Below are positions 43,711 to 53,464 of a stretch of 64,000 nt of DNA, piece by piece (positions within the stretch are counted from its first letter, which is position 1; every line of letters starts with the position of its first letter). This DNA comes from Neobacillus cucumis (GTDB lineage Bacteria; Bacillota; Bacilli; Bacillales; Cytobacillaceae). Location: contig NZ_PGVE01000012.1 of assembly GCF_002860255.1 (NCBI RefSeq), positions 62,001 through 126,000 on the forward strand, read 5' to 3'. The notes beneath the pieces are model-generated. The model was not told the DNA's origin. It was given only the letters and a program-made list of their open reading frames with translations, and ran no database searches. A program made the translations under genes and the position numbers.

Positions 43711-43740
43711 AAAAACCGCCAGGAAAAAGGCAGTTTTTCT
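43711..43740. terminator. Terminator of the XerS-like gene
   Basis: AAACCGCC and GGCAGTTT form an imperfect stem with A-run before and T-run after; it suits the minus-strand gene whose stop lies 6 bases away. Confidence 0.65.
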
Positions 43741-43745
43741 TATAT

Positions 43746-44834
43746 CTACTCCATTTCTTCTTTTGGCATATCCATTTTATCTACAGCAATTTTTAAATCA
43801 TCATTCTTTATATGTGTATAAATCATCGTAGTCTGTATCGATGAATGACCTAATTGACGTCTTAATTTCGGTACATCATTAATTTCTGCATGATATCTGG
43901 TAGCAAAGGAATGCCTCAATTTATGCACCGATAATGATGGTTTGCCAAATGCCGTAGCATATTTTTCAATTAGTTTTTCAACAGATCGTGCAGTAAGCCT
44001 TCGTGATTTTCCTTTAGGTCCCATCGGTGCGGAGATAAATAAGGCTTTATTGGTTTTATCCACTTTATACTTTGAAACTCTAACGGAAAGATATTCCTGA
44101 AGATCAGCCATCGCAACCTGGCTGAAGTAAACGAATTGTTCTTTATTTCCTTTTCTAATCACTCTGACACAGTATTTACTAAAATCAATATCATCTAATT
44201 CAATTCCAACTAATTCAGATAAACGGAGCCCTGATCCTAAAATCAAAGAAACAATCGCCGTATCACGCTCTTTATTCAACATATAAAAGTTATAAAGCTT
44301 CTTATTTTCTTTGTTTAATTCGCCGTAATCATTTGCAACAAATAAACGAAATTTTTCGTATTCGTCGCCAAGGAGAATTTTACCTTCCATTTTATTTGCT
44401 TTCGTTTCCATACTGTCTTTCACTTCATTGAATTCGATTTTAGCCATGACATTTCGATTAATATAAGGCTTTAAATCTGGTGTTTCAGCGATATTTTGCA
44501 GGTAATTGAATAAAGACTTTAAAGCCGATAATTTCCGATTTACCGTCAATTCCTTGTTTTCTAATTGATAATGTAGATAGTTTAGGAAGCTTTCAACCTC
44601 TAAAACTGTCATAAGTTCCAGGCGTTCTAACGGGATATCCTTAACTGATCCTTGAAAAATCTGCTCAGAAATCATCCAATTAAAAAAAATCTTGTAGTCA
44701 TGACAGTAATTAAATAACGATGCAGTCGAAAGTTTCCGCAGCTTGTGATTTATATATTCTTCAACATACCAAGGGAGCTCGTTAAGTAAGCTTTGTAATT
44801 TTTTAAAATTAGTTTGTTTATCCTGATTTACCAT
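43746..44834 (-). CDS. xerS: Tyrosine recombinase, XerS-like
   Basis: 362 residues: an N-terminal SAM-like core-binding domain (about 20-140) and a catalytic domain with Arg in GSGLRLSELVG, Lys in VIRKGNKEQFV, HKLRHSFATRYH (His-x-x-Arg), LGHSSIQTT (His) and the nucleophile Tyr in MIYTHI. The length and the start ELPWYVEEYINHKLRKLSTA resemble XerS, the single Xer recombinase of streptococci, which is also annotated in many Bacillus genomes besides XerC/XerD. Whether it resolves chromosome dimers here is unknown. It is flanked by dif-like palindromes and the tandem repeats. The gene symbol is by resemblance. Confidence 0.85.
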   Translation of the reverse strand: MVNQDKQTNFKKLQSLLNELPWYVEEYINHKLRKLSTASLFNYCHDYKIFFNWMISEQIFQGSVKDIPLERLELMTVLEVESFLNYLHYQLENKELTVNRKLSALKSLFNYLQNIAETPDLKPYINRNVMAKIEFNEVKDSMETKANKMEGKILLGDEYEKFRLFVANDYGELNKENKKLYNFYMLNKERDTAIVSLILGSGLRLSELVGIELDDIDFSKYCVRVIRKGNKEQFVYFSQVAMADLQEYLSVRVSKYKVDKTNKALFISAPMGPKGKSRRLTARSVEKLIEKYATAFGKPSLSVHKLRHSFATRYHAEINDVPKLRRQLGHSSIQTTMIYTHIKNDDLKIAVDKMDMPKEEME

Positions 44835-45074
44835 AAAAACACCTCTCTTCTAAATTTTACCTCACCCACTTTATTACGTCAAATTTATATTTTACGTAAT
44901 AATATATTTGTTAATATCTAACCCCTTTTCGTCCATAAAAAGCCCAAATTCTAAAATTTAGGGCCATTACTTCAGAAACGATTTTATATACATTTTGTGT
45001 CTTTTTAATAAAATTACTTCCTTTTGCTCATTCTATATTTGGAAAGATATCAAAATTAAAAAGGAGTTAATCTT

Positions 45075-45350
45075 ATGCAAATGATGCAAAATAATCAGCC
45101 ACCTATTCCTAATCCACCACGAGCCATTACTACAAAAGATATTTTGTATTTAAAGGATGCTATGTCATGGGAACTGCTAGCATTTAAGAAATTTCATGGA
45201 ATGGCACAGCAAGTGCAAAATCCACAATTTAAGCAAGAACTCGATAAAGTCGGACGAATGCATCAAAATCATTATCAAAGAATCCTGTCACACCTTCAAA
45301 TCGATAATAATGCAGCTTTAGCAAGCTTACCTAATACGCAGCTACAGTAA
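45075..45350 (+). CDS. CotF-like spore coat protein, short
   Basis: 91 residues starting after AAAAAGGAG. RAITTKDILYLKDAMSWELL, then AFKKFHGMA and FKQELDKVGRMHQNHYQRIL fit the helical ferritin-like CotF/YhcQ-type coat protein fold. A Pro/Gln-rich N terminus precedes it. It is followed 25 bases later by a second, longer CotF-like gene; the two are probably co-expressed in the mother cell. No promoter was identified with confidence. Confidence 0.75.
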   Translation: MQMMQNNQPPIPNPPRAITTKDILYLKDAMSWELLAFKKFHGMAQQVQNPQFKQELDKVGRMHQNHYQRILSHLQIDNNAALASLPNTQLQ

Positions 45351-45375
45351 TCTTAAAAAAATCGGAGGTTAAGTC

Positions 45376-45729
45376 ATGCAAAATCAACAATTGCAACAAG
45401 GCCAAAACAAAAATCAAATTGCCAATCCGCAAACGGGTGAACTGCCAAAAGTTAAGACTCCAGAAATGAATGACCGTGACTTTATTAATGATGCACTTAG
45501 TACTTGCAAGTATTTAACAGACAGCTTAAATATTGCAGTTCGCGAAGCAAGTCATGATCAACTCCATCAAGAATTGCTGCAAATTCTAAATGAAACGCAC
45601 CAAAGCAGCCGCCAACTATATAACTTAATGTTCCAGCATGGCTGGTATAAACTTGAGGCTGAAGAACAGCAAAAGATTGATCAGGCTTATCAGCAATTTA
45701 GCAATTATTCTTCGCAGTTCCCATACTAG
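45376..45729 (+). CDS. CotF-like spore coat protein
   Basis: 117 residues: a Gln/Asn-rich N terminus (about 1-30), then a helical domain with NDRDFINDALSTCKYLTDSL, then HQELLQILNETHQSSRQLYN and MFQHGWYKLEAEE, matching the CotF family. The ATG follows CGGAGG. It forms a pair with the gene upstream and ends at a strong terminator. Confidence 0.82.
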   Translation: MQNQQLQQGQNKNQIANPQTGELPKVKTPEMNDRDFINDALSTCKYLTDSLNIAVREASHDQLHQELLQILNETHQSSRQLYNLMFQHGWYKLEAEEQQKIDQAYQQFSNYSSQFPY

Positions 45730-45733
45730 ACAC

Positions 45734-45761
45734 GAAAGCCTAGGATACTAGGCTTTTTTAC
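45734..45761 (+). terminator. Terminator of the coat protein pair
   Basis: AAAGCCTAG pairs with CTAGGCTTT around GATA, followed by T. Confidence 0.9.
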
Positions 45762-45846
45762 TTTCTTCCCCTCCCTTCTTTTTTCCTGCTATCGAGCCAA
45801 AGAAAATATAAATTTTCTAAATTTTAATTATATTCATAAAACTAAC

Positions 45847-45876
45847 TTGACTTTTCGAAATTAAATACGTTATAAA
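45847..45876 (+). promoter_or_regulatory. Promoter of the alcohol/aldehyde dehydrogenase pair
   Basis: TTGACT (45847-45852), an 18-base spacer and TATAAA (45871-45876), with a leader of about 115 bases. Confidence 0.55.
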
Positions 45877-45998
45877 ATTTGTATACCCTTATAGGTTTAT
45901 AAGAAATTTTCCTTTGGAAGCTCACTGTGTATTTTGGCGGATTTTATTCTCAAGAAGCCTAGCTTGTGTAAGAAAATTAAATAAAGCGAGGTAATATT

Positions 45999-47198
45999 AT
46001 GTACAAAGCTTATTGTAGAACGTTTCAAGTAGTCATGAAAACGACCTCCTACCTCCTTCCTTGGAGAGAACCAGAAGTATTAGCAGGAGAAAATAGCTTA
46101 AGACAACTAGCCAAACTTATTAGTATGCAAGGAATGGAGAACGTTTTAATCGTGACCGATCAAGGAATTATCTCGGTTGGAATCATGAATGAGTTTCTAG
46201 AAGATTTACAAAGTGAAAATATTAATTACGTCATCTATGACAAAACCGTGCCGAATCCCACCATCGAAAATATTGAGGAAGCCTATCAAATGTATACAGA
46301 AAATAATTGTCAGGGCATCGTTGCATTTGGTGGTGGTTCACCGATGGATTGTGCAAAAGGTGTCGGCGCCCGGGTAGTAAAACCGAACAAAAAAATACCT
46401 GAAATGAAAGGTATATTAAAGGTATTAAAGAACCTCCCTCCCTTCTTTGCGATTCCAACCACAGCTGGAACAGGCAGTGAAGCCACTCTTGCTGCTGTCG
46501 TATCTAATAGCAAAACACATGAAAAATATGCCATAATGGATCCATCCCTCATCCCTCATTTTGCCGTATTAGATCCCTTGTTAACGGTCAAGCTCCCACC
46601 TCATATTACAGCAGCAACAGGTATGGATGCTTTGACACATGCTGTTGAGGCATACATTGGCAAAAGTAATTCAAAGGATACACTTAAGTACAGTATTGAA
46701 GCTGTAGAATTAATTTTTGAAAACCTTTATGAGTCGTATTCTAACGGGACTAATCTCACTGCCCGCTCCAATATGCAAAAAGCTGCTTACCTGGCTGGAA
46801 TGGCTTTTACCCGGGCCTATGTTGGTTATGTACATGCGATTGCCCATACTCTTGGTGGATTTTATTCCGTTCCCCATGGCCTGGCGAATGCCATTATTCT
46901 GCCTTATGTCCTAGAGTATTACGGCGATTCCGTTCACAAGCCTTTAGCAGAGCTTGCTGAAGTAGTCGGAATTACCACACCAGGAGACCGTACCGAACAA
47001 AAGGCAGTGAAATTTATAGAAGCAATCAAAAATTTGAATGACAGAATGAATATCCCTAAAAAAGTAATTGGAATTCTTGAAGAGGATCTTCCGCTTATGG
47101 TCGAGCGGGCATTAAAAGAAGCAAATCCGCTTTACCCTGTTCCGCGAATCCTTTTTAAAGATGATCTCCTTCACCTTTATCAACGGATAAAGGAATAG
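45999..47198 (+). CDS. Iron-containing alcohol dehydrogenase
   Basis: 399 residues of the group III (iron) alcohol dehydrogenase family. The NAD-binding motif is GIVAFGGGSPMDCAKGVGA; metal-site residues are in TGMDALTHAVEAYIG and in AIAHTLGGFYSVPHGLANAI (His triad with Asp). The first about 15 residues are unusual for the family, so a later start is possible. The aldehyde dehydrogenase gene follows after 37 bases, suggesting oxidation of an alcohol to the acid, or the reverse in fermentation. The substrate is unknown. Confidence 0.88.
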   Translation: MYKAYCRTFQVVMKTTSYLLPWREPEVLAGENSLRQLAKLISMQGMENVLIVTDQGIISVGIMNEFLEDLQSENINYVIYDKTVPNPTIENIEEAYQMYTENNCQGIVAFGGGSPMDCAKGVGARVVKPNKKIPEMKGILKVLKNLPPFFAIPTTAGTGSEATLAAVVSNSKTHEKYAIMDPSLIPHFAVLDPLLTVKLPPHITAATGMDALTHAVEAYIGKSNSKDTLKYSIEAVELIFENLYESYSNGTNLTARSNMQKAAYLAGMAFTRAYVGYVHAIAHTLGGFYSVPHGLANAIILPYVLEYYGDSVHKPLAELAEVVGITTPGDRTEQKAVKFIEAIKNLNDRMNIPKKVIGILEEDLPLMVERALKEANPLYPVPRILFKDDLLHLYQRIKE

Positions 47199-47235
47199 GT
47201 GTCTTTCAAATCTTAAAATTAAAGGTGGCTGAACA

Positions 47236-48606
47236 ATGGAGATTTATAGTTCTCTCATTACCAAGCAAAAATCATTTTTCAAAACAGAGCAAACGAAAAA
47301 TGTTTCGTTCCGTCTTGAAGCACTGCAAAGATTACGAAATGCCATTAAAAATAATGAAAAATCACTAATGGAAGCCCTAAGAGCGGATTTAAATAAATCG
47401 GAGTTCGATGCATACACTTCAGAAATTGGTTTTGTTCTTGAAGAATTACGCTTTACGATAAAATATTTACGTTCATGGGCTGCACCCAAAAAAGTTAAAA
47501 CACCGGTAACCCATATTGGATCAAACAGTTATATTTATCCGGAACCATATGGAGTGGCATTAATTATTGCACCATGGAACTATCCCTTTCAATTGGCAGT
47601 AGCACCGTTAATTGGTGCGATTGCTGCCGGAAATTGCGCGATTATCAAACCATCTGAATTAACCCCTAAGACTTCAGAAGTTTTAGAGAACCTAATCCAT
47701 GAAATCTTTCCAGAGGAGTATATTGCGGTAGTCCAAGGCGGTGTAGAAACAAGTCAGGCCCTATTGAATGAACAGCTTGACTACATCTTTTTCACAGGGA
47801 GTGTACCTGTAGGAAAAATGATTATGGAAGCAGCTGCTAAACATTTAACTCCAGTAACCTTAGAATTAGGTGGAAAAAGTCCTTGTATTGTGCATAAGGA
47901 TGCTAATCTCAAGCTAGCTGCCAAACGGATTGCCTGGGGGAAATTTACTAATGCAGGACAAACCTGTATCGCTCCGGATTATCTCTATGTTCATAAACAT
48001 ATTAAATATGAATTCCTGAAGCAATTCAAGGAAACAACTATTGAATTGTATGGACAGGAACCTTTAAAAAATCCGGACTTTACACGAATTGTAAGTGAAA
48101 GACACTTTAATCGGCTTTCTTCCTTTTTTGACAATGGGCAATTATTTATGGGTGGAAATACGAATAAGGAACGATTAACCATTGAGCCTACCGTTTTAAC
48201 TGATATCACTTGGGATGATTCTATCATGAAAGATGAAATTTTTGGACCGCTCCTTCCTGTGTTAGAATATGACAACTTAACAGAGGTCGTTGAGGGAATC
48301 CATCATCATCCGAAACCGCTTGCCCTTTATATCTTTACGGAAGATAACAACATACAAGACGAAGTCTTAACTAAGGTTTCCTTCGGCGGCGGTTGTGTGA
48401 ACGATACCGTCTATCACTTTGTTTCACCATATCTTCCATTTGGGGGTGTCGGTACAAGCGGGATCGGAGCTTACCATGGGAAAGGGAATTTTGACACCTT
48501 CTCTCACCAGAAAAGTGTCCTAAAACAAACGACGAAATTTGATATTCCGTTTCGTTATCCAAATGTGAAAAACGGACTCGAGAAAATAAAATTATTTATG
48601 AAATAA
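47236..48606 (+). CDS. Aldehyde dehydrogenase, class 3-like (YwdH-like)
   Basis: 456 residues, the short form of the ALDH superfamily that lacks the N-terminal extension. IIAPWNYPFQLAVAPLIGAI and GNCAIIKPSELTPKT form the NAD site. The catalytic Glu is in VTLELGGKSPCIV and the catalytic Cys in NAGQTCIAPDYL. The C-terminal YHFVSPYLPFGGVGTSGIGA is typical of class 3 enzymes that oxidise medium and long-chain aldehydes. It is in an operon with the upstream alcohol dehydrogenase. Confidence 0.93.
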   Translation: MEIYSSLITKQKSFFKTEQTKNVSFRLEALQRLRNAIKNNEKSLMEALRADLNKSEFDAYTSEIGFVLEELRFTIKYLRSWAAPKKVKTPVTHIGSNSYIYPEPYGVALIIAPWNYPFQLAVAPLIGAIAAGNCAIIKPSELTPKTSEVLENLIHEIFPEEYIAVVQGGVETSQALLNEQLDYIFFTGSVPVGKMIMEAAAKHLTPVTLELGGKSPCIVHKDANLKLAAKRIAWGKFTNAGQTCIAPDYLYVHKHIKYEFLKQFKETTIELYGQEPLKNPDFTRIVSERHFNRLSSFFDNGQLFMGGNTNKERLTIEPTVLTDITWDDSIMKDEIFGPLLPVLEYDNLTEVVEGIHHHPKPLALYIFTEDNNIQDEVLTKVSFGGGCVNDTVYHFVSPYLPFGGVGTSGIGAYHGKGNFDTFSHQKSVLKQTTKFDIPFRYPNVKNGLEKIKLFMK

Positions 48607-48648
48607 AAAAAGGCCCGATCCTCCATTTTTGTGAGGTCGGGCCTTACT
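48607..48648. terminator. Convergent terminator
   Basis: AAGGCCCGA and TCGGGCCTT (with CTC/GAG inside) form a strong stem. The T-run is on the minus-strand side, so it chiefly ends the GNAT gene; it also ends the dehydrogenase operon. Confidence 0.85.
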
Positions 48649-48685
48649 CATATAATCACTTTTAAATGAACTAAAATAATGGATT

Positions 48686-49267
48686 CTATAGATTTTCAAA
48701 TATATTACCATTTTCTGTCTCTTGATTAAAGGTCAAAACCTCTTCAACGGGTTGATAAGATTCACCATAGAAGCGCTTGTCTTTATAAGTATGTATTAAG
48801 TTATATGTTTTTTTCATGGCTTCAAAAATCATTTCTTCCGACTCATGATTTGGAGCCCAGTAAAGAATTTCCATTTTATTAATTTCATTTGTTGCTAATG
48901 ACCTTCTTGCATATCCAATTGACTCTGCGTGTTCAAAGCCTTCTCGCTTATAAAAACGAAGACGTTTTTCTGTATCGCTGTCTTCATATTTTACAGGCTC
49001 TACCTCCAAAATAATCGGTTTCCCCTTACCCTTCATTTTTTCCAATAGTTTGTGGCCCAGCCCCTGGCCACGGGCATCTTTAGAAACGAAAAGATAATCG
49101 ATGAAGATAAAATTATCCAGCTCTACATACATTAGAACATGATTGGGACCCTCGTCCTTATGATATATTTCGGACCGTTCTTTAAGCAAAGTCTCCATAT
49201 GCTCCTTTGATTTCATTTCTTCAATCGGAAAATACTGGTTTAATTTCTCGTACCAATGCATGGACAT
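48686..49267 (-). CDS. GNAT-family N-acetyltransferase
   Basis: 193 residues. The GNAT core is visible as NFIFIDYLFVSKDARGQGLG (motif A, R/QxxGxG/A) followed by HKLLEKMKGKGKPIILEVEP and FYKREGFEHAES. The C-terminal about 60 residues are an extension with no clear match. Substrate unknown. It is monocistronic, with a site AAGGGAG before the ATG. Confidence 0.82.
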   Translation of the reverse strand: MSMHWYEKLNQYFPIEEMKSKEHMETLLKERSEIYHKDEGPNHVLMYVELDNFIFIDYLFVSKDARGQGLGHKLLEKMKGKGKPIILEVEPVKYEDSDTEKRLRFYKREGFEHAESIGYARRSLATNEINKMEILYWAPNHESEEMIFEAMKKTYNLIHTYKDKRFYGESYQPVEEVLTFNQETENGNIFENL

Positions 49268-49348
49268 ACTCCCTTTTAAAATTGATAATACATAGAAGAA
49301 GTATGTACTATTTGAAGGATTTAATACTGAAACTTCAAGTGATAAATA

Positions 49349-50149
49349 CTAAAGCTCAAATTCCCATTCATCCTTAAGAATCAGATAAATAATAAGAATC
49401 ATATCTTCTAATTCCCTTTCTGTTTTTCCTGCTGAATCAAGTCCTGTTTTAGGAAGCAAAATGTCAGCAATCTGTTTTGTCAGTTGATTTCTTTCCTTAA
49501 GCGGGAGTTGAGTAAATCGATTCGCATAAGTACTAACTAACTTCCAATCCTTTGATGTAAAAGACTTTAACGTCCATTCATCTAATAATAGATTATTTTG
49601 ACTTAGTCCTCTAAGATTGATTTCTTTTTCAATTGGTGTAAGCTTCTTCTTTTTGGCCTTGCGTTCATGAACGACAATCGTACCGGCCACAAGATCGCCA
49701 AGCCGTTTATGTTTCGGATGGAAAAAGATCATAATAATACCAAGAAAATACGCAGTAGGGAGCGAATCAATCAAACGAATCAGGTTTCGAATAAAACTTG
49801 CTAGTAATGTAATGCTGTGCCCGTTTTCTTGAATCACTCTAATTCCTACGATCTTTTTGCCTAGGGTTCTTCCTCCCGAAAAGAATTCGAAGAAGAAAAA
49901 GTATCCCCAATTGATAATAAACAAACCGATGATCACAATCGCAACGGGAAAAGAGCTGTGCGAAAGAAAAACAGGCAGGGGTTCCATTCCAACCATAACA
50001 AAATAGAGCACCACAATGCTCAATATATTTACAAGCATGAGCAGCGCCTGATCAATAATAAACGCAGCCGCTCGGCTCCCTAACCCGGCGATTTGAAATT
50101 GAATGGCGACATATTCTGGAGTTTTTATATCTAAATAATCTTCCTTCAT
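49349..50149 (-). CDS. RDD-family membrane protein
   Basis: 266 residues. The RDD domain (about 15-165) has the Arg of GSRAAAFIIDQALLMLVN and the paired Asp of RLIDSLPTAYF, with three or four membrane segments, and HPKHKRLGDLVAGTIVV, the family's second hallmark. A cytoplasmic C-terminal part (about 170-266) is helical. RDD proteins are small membrane proteins of uncertain function. Here it is divergent from the SpoIIM-family gene; RDD and SpoIIM genes are commonly neighbours of MoxR/DUF58 clusters, as here. Confidence 0.87.
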   Translation of the reverse strand: MKEDYLDIKTPEYVAIQFQIAGLGSRAAAFIIDQALLMLVNILSIVVLYFVMVGMEPLPVFLSHSSFPVAIVIIGLFIINWGYFFFFEFFSGGRTLGKKIVGIRVIQENGHSITLLASFIRNLIRLIDSLPTAYFLGIIMIFFHPKHKRLGDLVAGTIVVHERKAKKKKLTPIEKEINLRGLSQNNLLLDEWTLKSFTSKDWKLVSTYANRFTQLPLKERNQLTKQIADILLPKTGLDSAGKTERELEDMILIIYLILKDEWEFEL

Positions 50150-50267
50150 CTAATTTCCCCCTTGATCTTGTTGAATTTTCTTTGGTTTCTGTTTCTATTT
50201 TTCTACTATTTTTCTATAATAAGGGAAAGCATAAATTTTACATAGTTCCGTAAAAGAAGGTGTCAAA

Positions 50268-51248
50268 ATGAATATCAAGCAATTTGTGAAAATGCACCGG
50301 GAAGAATGGAAACAATTAGAACAATTAGTCACTATTTTAAGCAAACAGAAAAGAGTCTATACAGGAGAGACCATAAACCAGTTCCACCGACTTTATCAAA
50401 AAGCAGCACAAAATCTTTCTTATAGTCAAACCTATTATCCAAATGAAGAAATTACCCCTTACTTAAATGGGCTTGTCTCAAAAGCACACAACCTATTATA
50501 CAAAGACCAAGTTTCTAGCTTTAAACAGATCCGTTATTTCTTCAGCACCAAATTTATTGGTTTATTGTTAGAACAATGGAAGTTTGTTGTGGCAGCCATG
50601 ATTTTGTTTTTAATTGGTGCGATTGGAAGCTTCCTTTCGGTAATGAATGATCCGCTGCATATATATTCGATTCTCCCAGCGGAAATAGCACAAGGTGTTG
50701 ATCCAGAGAAATTAGGAAAAGGAGCAGGTACAGTAGATTCATCCCTGATGTCAGCGAGCATTATGACCAATAATATTAAAGTCGCCATCTTCGCCTTCGC
50801 TGGTGGAATTACCTTTGGACTTGTCACTGCTTATTTAATGGTTTCCAATGGAATCATTATTGGTGCCCTTGCTGCCCTTTTTTGGCATCACGGCAAATCC
50901 TATGATTTTTGGGCTTACATTGTTCCGCATGGAATGATCGAGCTTACAGCCATCTTTATCGCCGGAGGTGCCGGACTTTTAATGGGCTATAAGCTCTTTG
51001 TTCCAGGACAATACACAAGAGGCTGGCAATTAAAGCGTCATGCGAAACGGTCAGTTCAACTCCTTCTAGGTACCATTCCCTTGTTTGTCATTGCTGGTAT
51101 CATTGAAGGCTTCATTACACCAGCTAAGATTTCATTAGAAACAAAATATTTCGTTGCCGTTTTCACTATAGTCGGCCTTATCTTGTATATGATTATCGGA
51201 AAACTAAAGTTCGCCAAATCACAGCCTATAGAAGATTTTGATTTATAA
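50268..51248 (+). CDS. SpoIIM-family (stage II sporulation protein M) membrane protein
   Basis: 326 residues. An N-terminal helical region (about 1-100), then five or six membrane segments with NNIKVAIFAFAGGITFGLVT and FWAYIVPHGMIELTAIFIAG, the HGxxE motif of the SpoIIM/DUF95 family. The true SpoIIM of Bacillus (about 210 residues) works with SpoIID and SpoIIP in engulfment. This longer form is the paralogous type found next to MoxR/DUF58 genes and is probably not the sporulation protein itself. Its 3' end overlaps the convergent DUF58 gene by 23 bases. Confidence 0.87.
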   Translation: MNIKQFVKMHREEWKQLEQLVTILSKQKRVYTGETINQFHRLYQKAAQNLSYSQTYYPNEEITPYLNGLVSKAHNLLYKDQVSSFKQIRYFFSTKFIGLLLEQWKFVVAAMILFLIGAIGSFLSVMNDPLHIYSILPAEIAQGVDPEKLGKGAGTVDSSLMSASIMTNNIKVAIFAFAGGITFGLVTAYLMVSNGIIIGALAALFWHHGKSYDFWAYIVPHGMIELTAIFIAGGAGLLMGYKLFVPGQYTRGWQLKRHAKRSVQLLLGTIPLFVIAGIIEGFITPAKISLETKYFVAVFTIVGLILYMIIGKLKFAKSQPIEDFDL

Positions 51249-52584
51249 TTTCAATATAACGGGAAACTGCTGTTACAGCCAATTTTTCCTCGCTGGCCTC
51301 TATCATTTGGAGGCCTCTTTTTTCCCATTTATTCTTTTCCCGTTTTTTTATTAATACTTGCTGCTGGGCAATACTTTTCACCATGGCTTGATGCACCGTA
51401 TCAGGCTTTTCTTTTAGCCTGCTAACTAGTGTCTCGTCTTCCACCCCAATCATAAAGAACATATGACGCTGACGAAGACGTTGTAAATATACTAGAGCAC
51501 TTTCTTCATGTAAGAAAGATGAAACATCGCTGAATAGTAAAAGCAGACTTCGTTTCTTTTGGACGGTTTCCAAATAACGTAAAACCGCACCATAATTTGA
51601 TTCAGCGGGATTTACCTTTACATTGTAAATGGCTTGCAAAATAGTTTGTAAGTGTGCTAACCCCTTTGCAGGAGGAACATAGACATGAATCTTATTTGAA
51701 AAAGCAAGCATGGAAACATAGTCGCCTTTTTTTAATGCGGCCGCGGTAACTGTCATAGCTGCTTCTAACGCTCTTTCCAAACGGTTCCCCTTTGTTAGTT
51801 CAGCTCCCATCATCCGTCCGCAATCAATTAAAATGGTAATATATTTACCGTGCTCGGGTTCATAGTCATTTGTCATAATTTCTTGCAGCTTAGCCGTCTG
51901 CCTCCAATTGATCTTTCGGGGGTCATCCCCGACCACATAGTTGCGAATTTTTGCAAAATCTCCTACACCGCTTTTTTGCCTGCGGATTTTTAAACCTTCA
52001 TACTTTAAAAAGGCTTGGGCATTTTCTAAGTATTGTTTTGTTTCTGTTAAATCGGGAATGACTTTTACGGTTTCAGCTAAATCAACGGTTGTTTGTTTTT
52101 CCCATAACCCCAAAAGGCTGCTGTACCGAAAATAAAGCTTTTGAACCAGATAATTCCCCCTAATATAAGCAGTTGTTTGATAGGTAATGACTGCAGCTGT
52201 ATCCTTCGAAATATGTCCTTTTATCGGAAACGGCCTGTCAAAGGACTGTGGCAGGCCGTCTAAGATTCGGTAATGAAGAGCAGAGGCAGAGGAATTACTA
52301 ACCTCAATTTCAATAGGGTAAGTTACACCTCTTTCCATTTCCTTTGGCAATGCCCTTTTAAACGAGAGCTGACGCTTGCTGGGGGAAAAAAGCAAGTCTA
52401 AGATACTGACACAGAATACAAATAGATTAAAGGTGATGACAAATGTCCATGAGAGTCCTAACAGAGAGCTTATGACGAATATGAGAGAAAGGATAAGGTA
52501 GACGAGTAACAGCCTTTTGGTCGGAAGGATCCCCTTATCTTGGAACAGGAACCGAGCCCACAAGCTCTTCAATGATTTGGTCAA
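51226..52584 (-). CDS. DUF58 domain membrane protein
   Basis: About 452 residues. Two membrane segments lie near the N terminus (RLLLVYLILSLIFVISSLLG), then a beta-rich region, and the DUF58 core GDFAKIRNYVVGDDPRKINW followed by a vWA-like part (ITILIDCGRMMG with DCG in place of DxSxS). The frame overlaps the moxR-like gene by 50 bases, so a start at the TTG 52575 or 52566 is possible. DUF58 proteins act with MoxR ATPases in assembly or maturation processes. It is the last gene of a five-gene operon. Confidence 0.85.
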   Translation of the reverse strand: MTKSLKSLWARFLFQDKGILPTKRLLLVYLILSLIFVISSLLGLSWTFVITFNLFVFCVSILDLLFSPSKRQLSFKRALPKEMERGVTYPIEIEVSNSSASALHYRILDGLPQSFDRPFPIKGHISKDTAAVITYQTTAYIRGNYLVQKLYFRYSSLLGLWEKQTTVDLAETVKVIPDLTETKQYLENAQAFLKYEGLKIRRQKSGVGDFAKIRNYVVGDDPRKINWRQTAKLQEIMTNDYEPEHGKYITILIDCGRMMGAELTKGNRLERALEAAMTVTAAALKKGDYVSMLAFSNKIHVYVPPAKGLAHLQTILQAIYNVKVNPAESNYGAVLRYLETVQKKRSLLLLFSDVSSFLHEESALVYLQRLRQRHMFFMIGVEDETLVSRLKEKPDTVHQAMVKSIAQQQVLIKKREKNKWEKRGLQMIEASEEKLAVTAVSRYIEIINQNLL

Positions 52585-53464
52585 CGGTTGCTCCCTCCAA
52601 TTCTATGTGCGGAGATAATTGAAGCCGATGTCTTAAAGCTGGTTTAGCAACCATTTTGATATCATCTGGTGTTACATAGTCTCTTCCTGAGAGATAGGCC
52701 CATGCTTGAGCTGCCTTACCAATCGAAATCCCGGCTCTCGTACTTGCTCCAAAGCGAATCGATTCCGACTCCCGTGTTCTTCTGACGATTTGAAGAATGT
52801 ACCCAAGTACAGTCTCACTAAGGGTAACTTTTTCTATTTCTTTTCTTACCGCAATAAAAGTCTCCATATCCAGGATAGATGTAAGCTGGCTTTCTTCAAA
52901 GCTATTTTCAATCACCATTTTTAAAACATTTCTTTCTTCATCAAATGAGGGAAAATCAATATAAAGTTTAAATAAAAAGCGGTCCTGCTGAGCTTCTGGA
53001 AGAGGGTATGTACCTTCAAATTCTATCGGGTTTTGAGTAGCTACCACAAAAAACACATCCGGCAAATGGTAGGTTTCCCCTTGAATTGTTACTTGCTTTT
53101 CTTCCATCGCTTCTAACAAGGCTGCTTGTGTTTTGGCAGGGGTCCGATTAATTTCATCTGCTAATAAAATATTGGTGAATATAGGTCCTTTCAGTGTTTG
53201 GAAGCTGCTCTCTTTCATGTTATAAATTGTACTGCCCGTAATATCACTTGGCAAAAGATCAGGAGTAAATTGAATTCGGTTAAAGCTGCCGCCAAGGAGG
53301 CCTGCCAATGTCCGGACCATTTGCGTTTTACCGGTGCCTGGAACACCTTCCAAAAGGACATGTCCTCCTGAGAGAATTGCCGATAGAAGGAGCTTAAGAT
53401 TTAGCCGCTGCCCTAAGATCCGTTCCTCATATTTTTCTAATAGGGATATGATTTCTGTTTTCAT
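52535..53464 (-). CDS. MoxR-family AAA+ ATPase
   Basis: 309 residues, the usual length. Walker A is LLEGVPGTGKTQMVRTL, Walker B ILLADEINRTPAKTQAALLE, then sensor 1 FFVVATQNPIEFEGTYPLPE, arginine-finger region EAQQDRFLFK and the C-terminal lid GASTRAGISI. MoxR proteins are chaperone-like ATPases that work with vWA/DUF58 partners on protein complexes or cofactor insertion. Its start overlaps the DUF4350 gene by 4 bases; the DUF58 gene follows. The target is unknown. Confidence 0.93.
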   Translation of the reverse strand: MKTEIISLLEKYEERILGQRLNLKLLLSAILSGGHVLLEGVPGTGKTQMVRTLAGLLGGSFNRIQFTPDLLPSDITGSTIYNMKESSFQTLKGPIFTNILLADEINRTPAKTQAALLEAMEEKQVTIQGETYHLPDVFFVVATQNPIEFEGTYPLPEAQQDRFLFKLYIDFPSFDEERNVLKMVIENSFEESQLTSILDMETFIAVRKEIEKVTLSETVLGYILQIVRRTRESESIRFGASTRAGISIGKAAQAWAYLSGRDYVTPDDIKMVAKPALRHRLQLSPHIELEGATVDQIIEELVGSVPVPR